Assembly: GCF_000297095.1 (NCBI RefSeq)
Contig: NZ_AEEA01000047.1
Location: forward strand, 1 to 6,413
Direction of reading: 5' to 3'
From: Treponema primitia ZAS-1
GTDB lineage: Bacteria; Spirochaetota; Spirochaetia; Treponematales; Breznakiellaceae
DNA: 6,413 bases
Positions within the stretch are counted from its first letter, which is position 1. Every line of letters begins with the position of its first letter. The notes beneath the pieces are model-generated. The model searched no databases, was not told where the DNA came from, and saw nothing but the letters and a program-made list of their open reading frames with translations. Position numbers and translations under genes: made by a program. Below, piece by piece: positions 6,385 through 6,413 of this stretch.

Positions 6385-6413
6385 GCATTCTTACGGAACT
6401 TGAAAATGCATTG

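Noticed and set aside
6359..6413. Possible start of a third gene (ATG 6406 with a weak ACGGA upstream, or a coding-looking frame from 6363)
   Set aside because: Only two or three codons would be visible from ATG 6406. The frame at 6363 (GQPGLIHSILTELENAL) has no ATG, GTG or TTG near its beginning apart from the last codon of the window. There is not enough sequence to call a gene.
1..6413. CRISPR array, tRNA/rRNA, insertion sequence or phage genes
   Set aside because: No regularly spaced short repeats, RNA-gene signatures, transposase frames or terminal inverted repeats are visible; coding sequence fills nearly the whole window.

Overview
The window looks like part of a spirochaete chromosome, most likely a Treponema of the termite-gut type. 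I infer this from the roughly balanced base composition, the 7TM-DISM sensor (a family abundant in spirochaetes), the SHEIRTPMN hybrid kinases ending in an HPt domain, and a cyclase-type C-terminal tail upstream. No database search was possible, so the genus is an inference.

Layout: all genes read left to right. Positions 1-151 hold the last 49 codons of a gene that resembles the C-terminus of spirochaetal CHASE2/adenylate-guanylate cyclases. After 12 bases comes the first large hybrid histidine kinase (164-2791): TM - extracytoplasmic Cache-like domain - TM - HisKA - HATPase - REC - HPt - conserved C-terminal module. After another 12 bases, with the Shine-Dalgarno overlapping the previous stop, a second and larger hybrid kinase begins at a TTG codon (2804-6358): signal peptide - jelly-roll ligand domain - 7TM - coiled coil - HisKA - HATPase - degenerate receiver - REC - HPt - the same C-terminal module. 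The last 55 bases hold no supportable gene but contain a perfect TTATCCACA (DnaA-box-like) 9-mer.

How it works: the two kinases are tandem paralogues that share one phosphorelay back end (His - Asp - His) joined to two unrelated sensor front ends. Each would sense a different periplasmic or membrane signal and pass phosphate through its own receiver to its HPt histidine, and from there to a response regulator not encoded here. Close spacing suggests co-transcription with the upstream cyclase-like gene, although a functional link to cyclic nucleotides is only a guess.

The most unusual feature is at 164-250. The first kinase's reading frame opens with an in-frame 29-codon fragment of a receiver domain, 85% identical in DNA to the receiver of the second kinase, fused directly ahead of the first transmembrane helix. 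It looks like the scar of a lost third paralogue or of a recombination within the array, and a substitution in it creates a perfect TATAAT hexamer.
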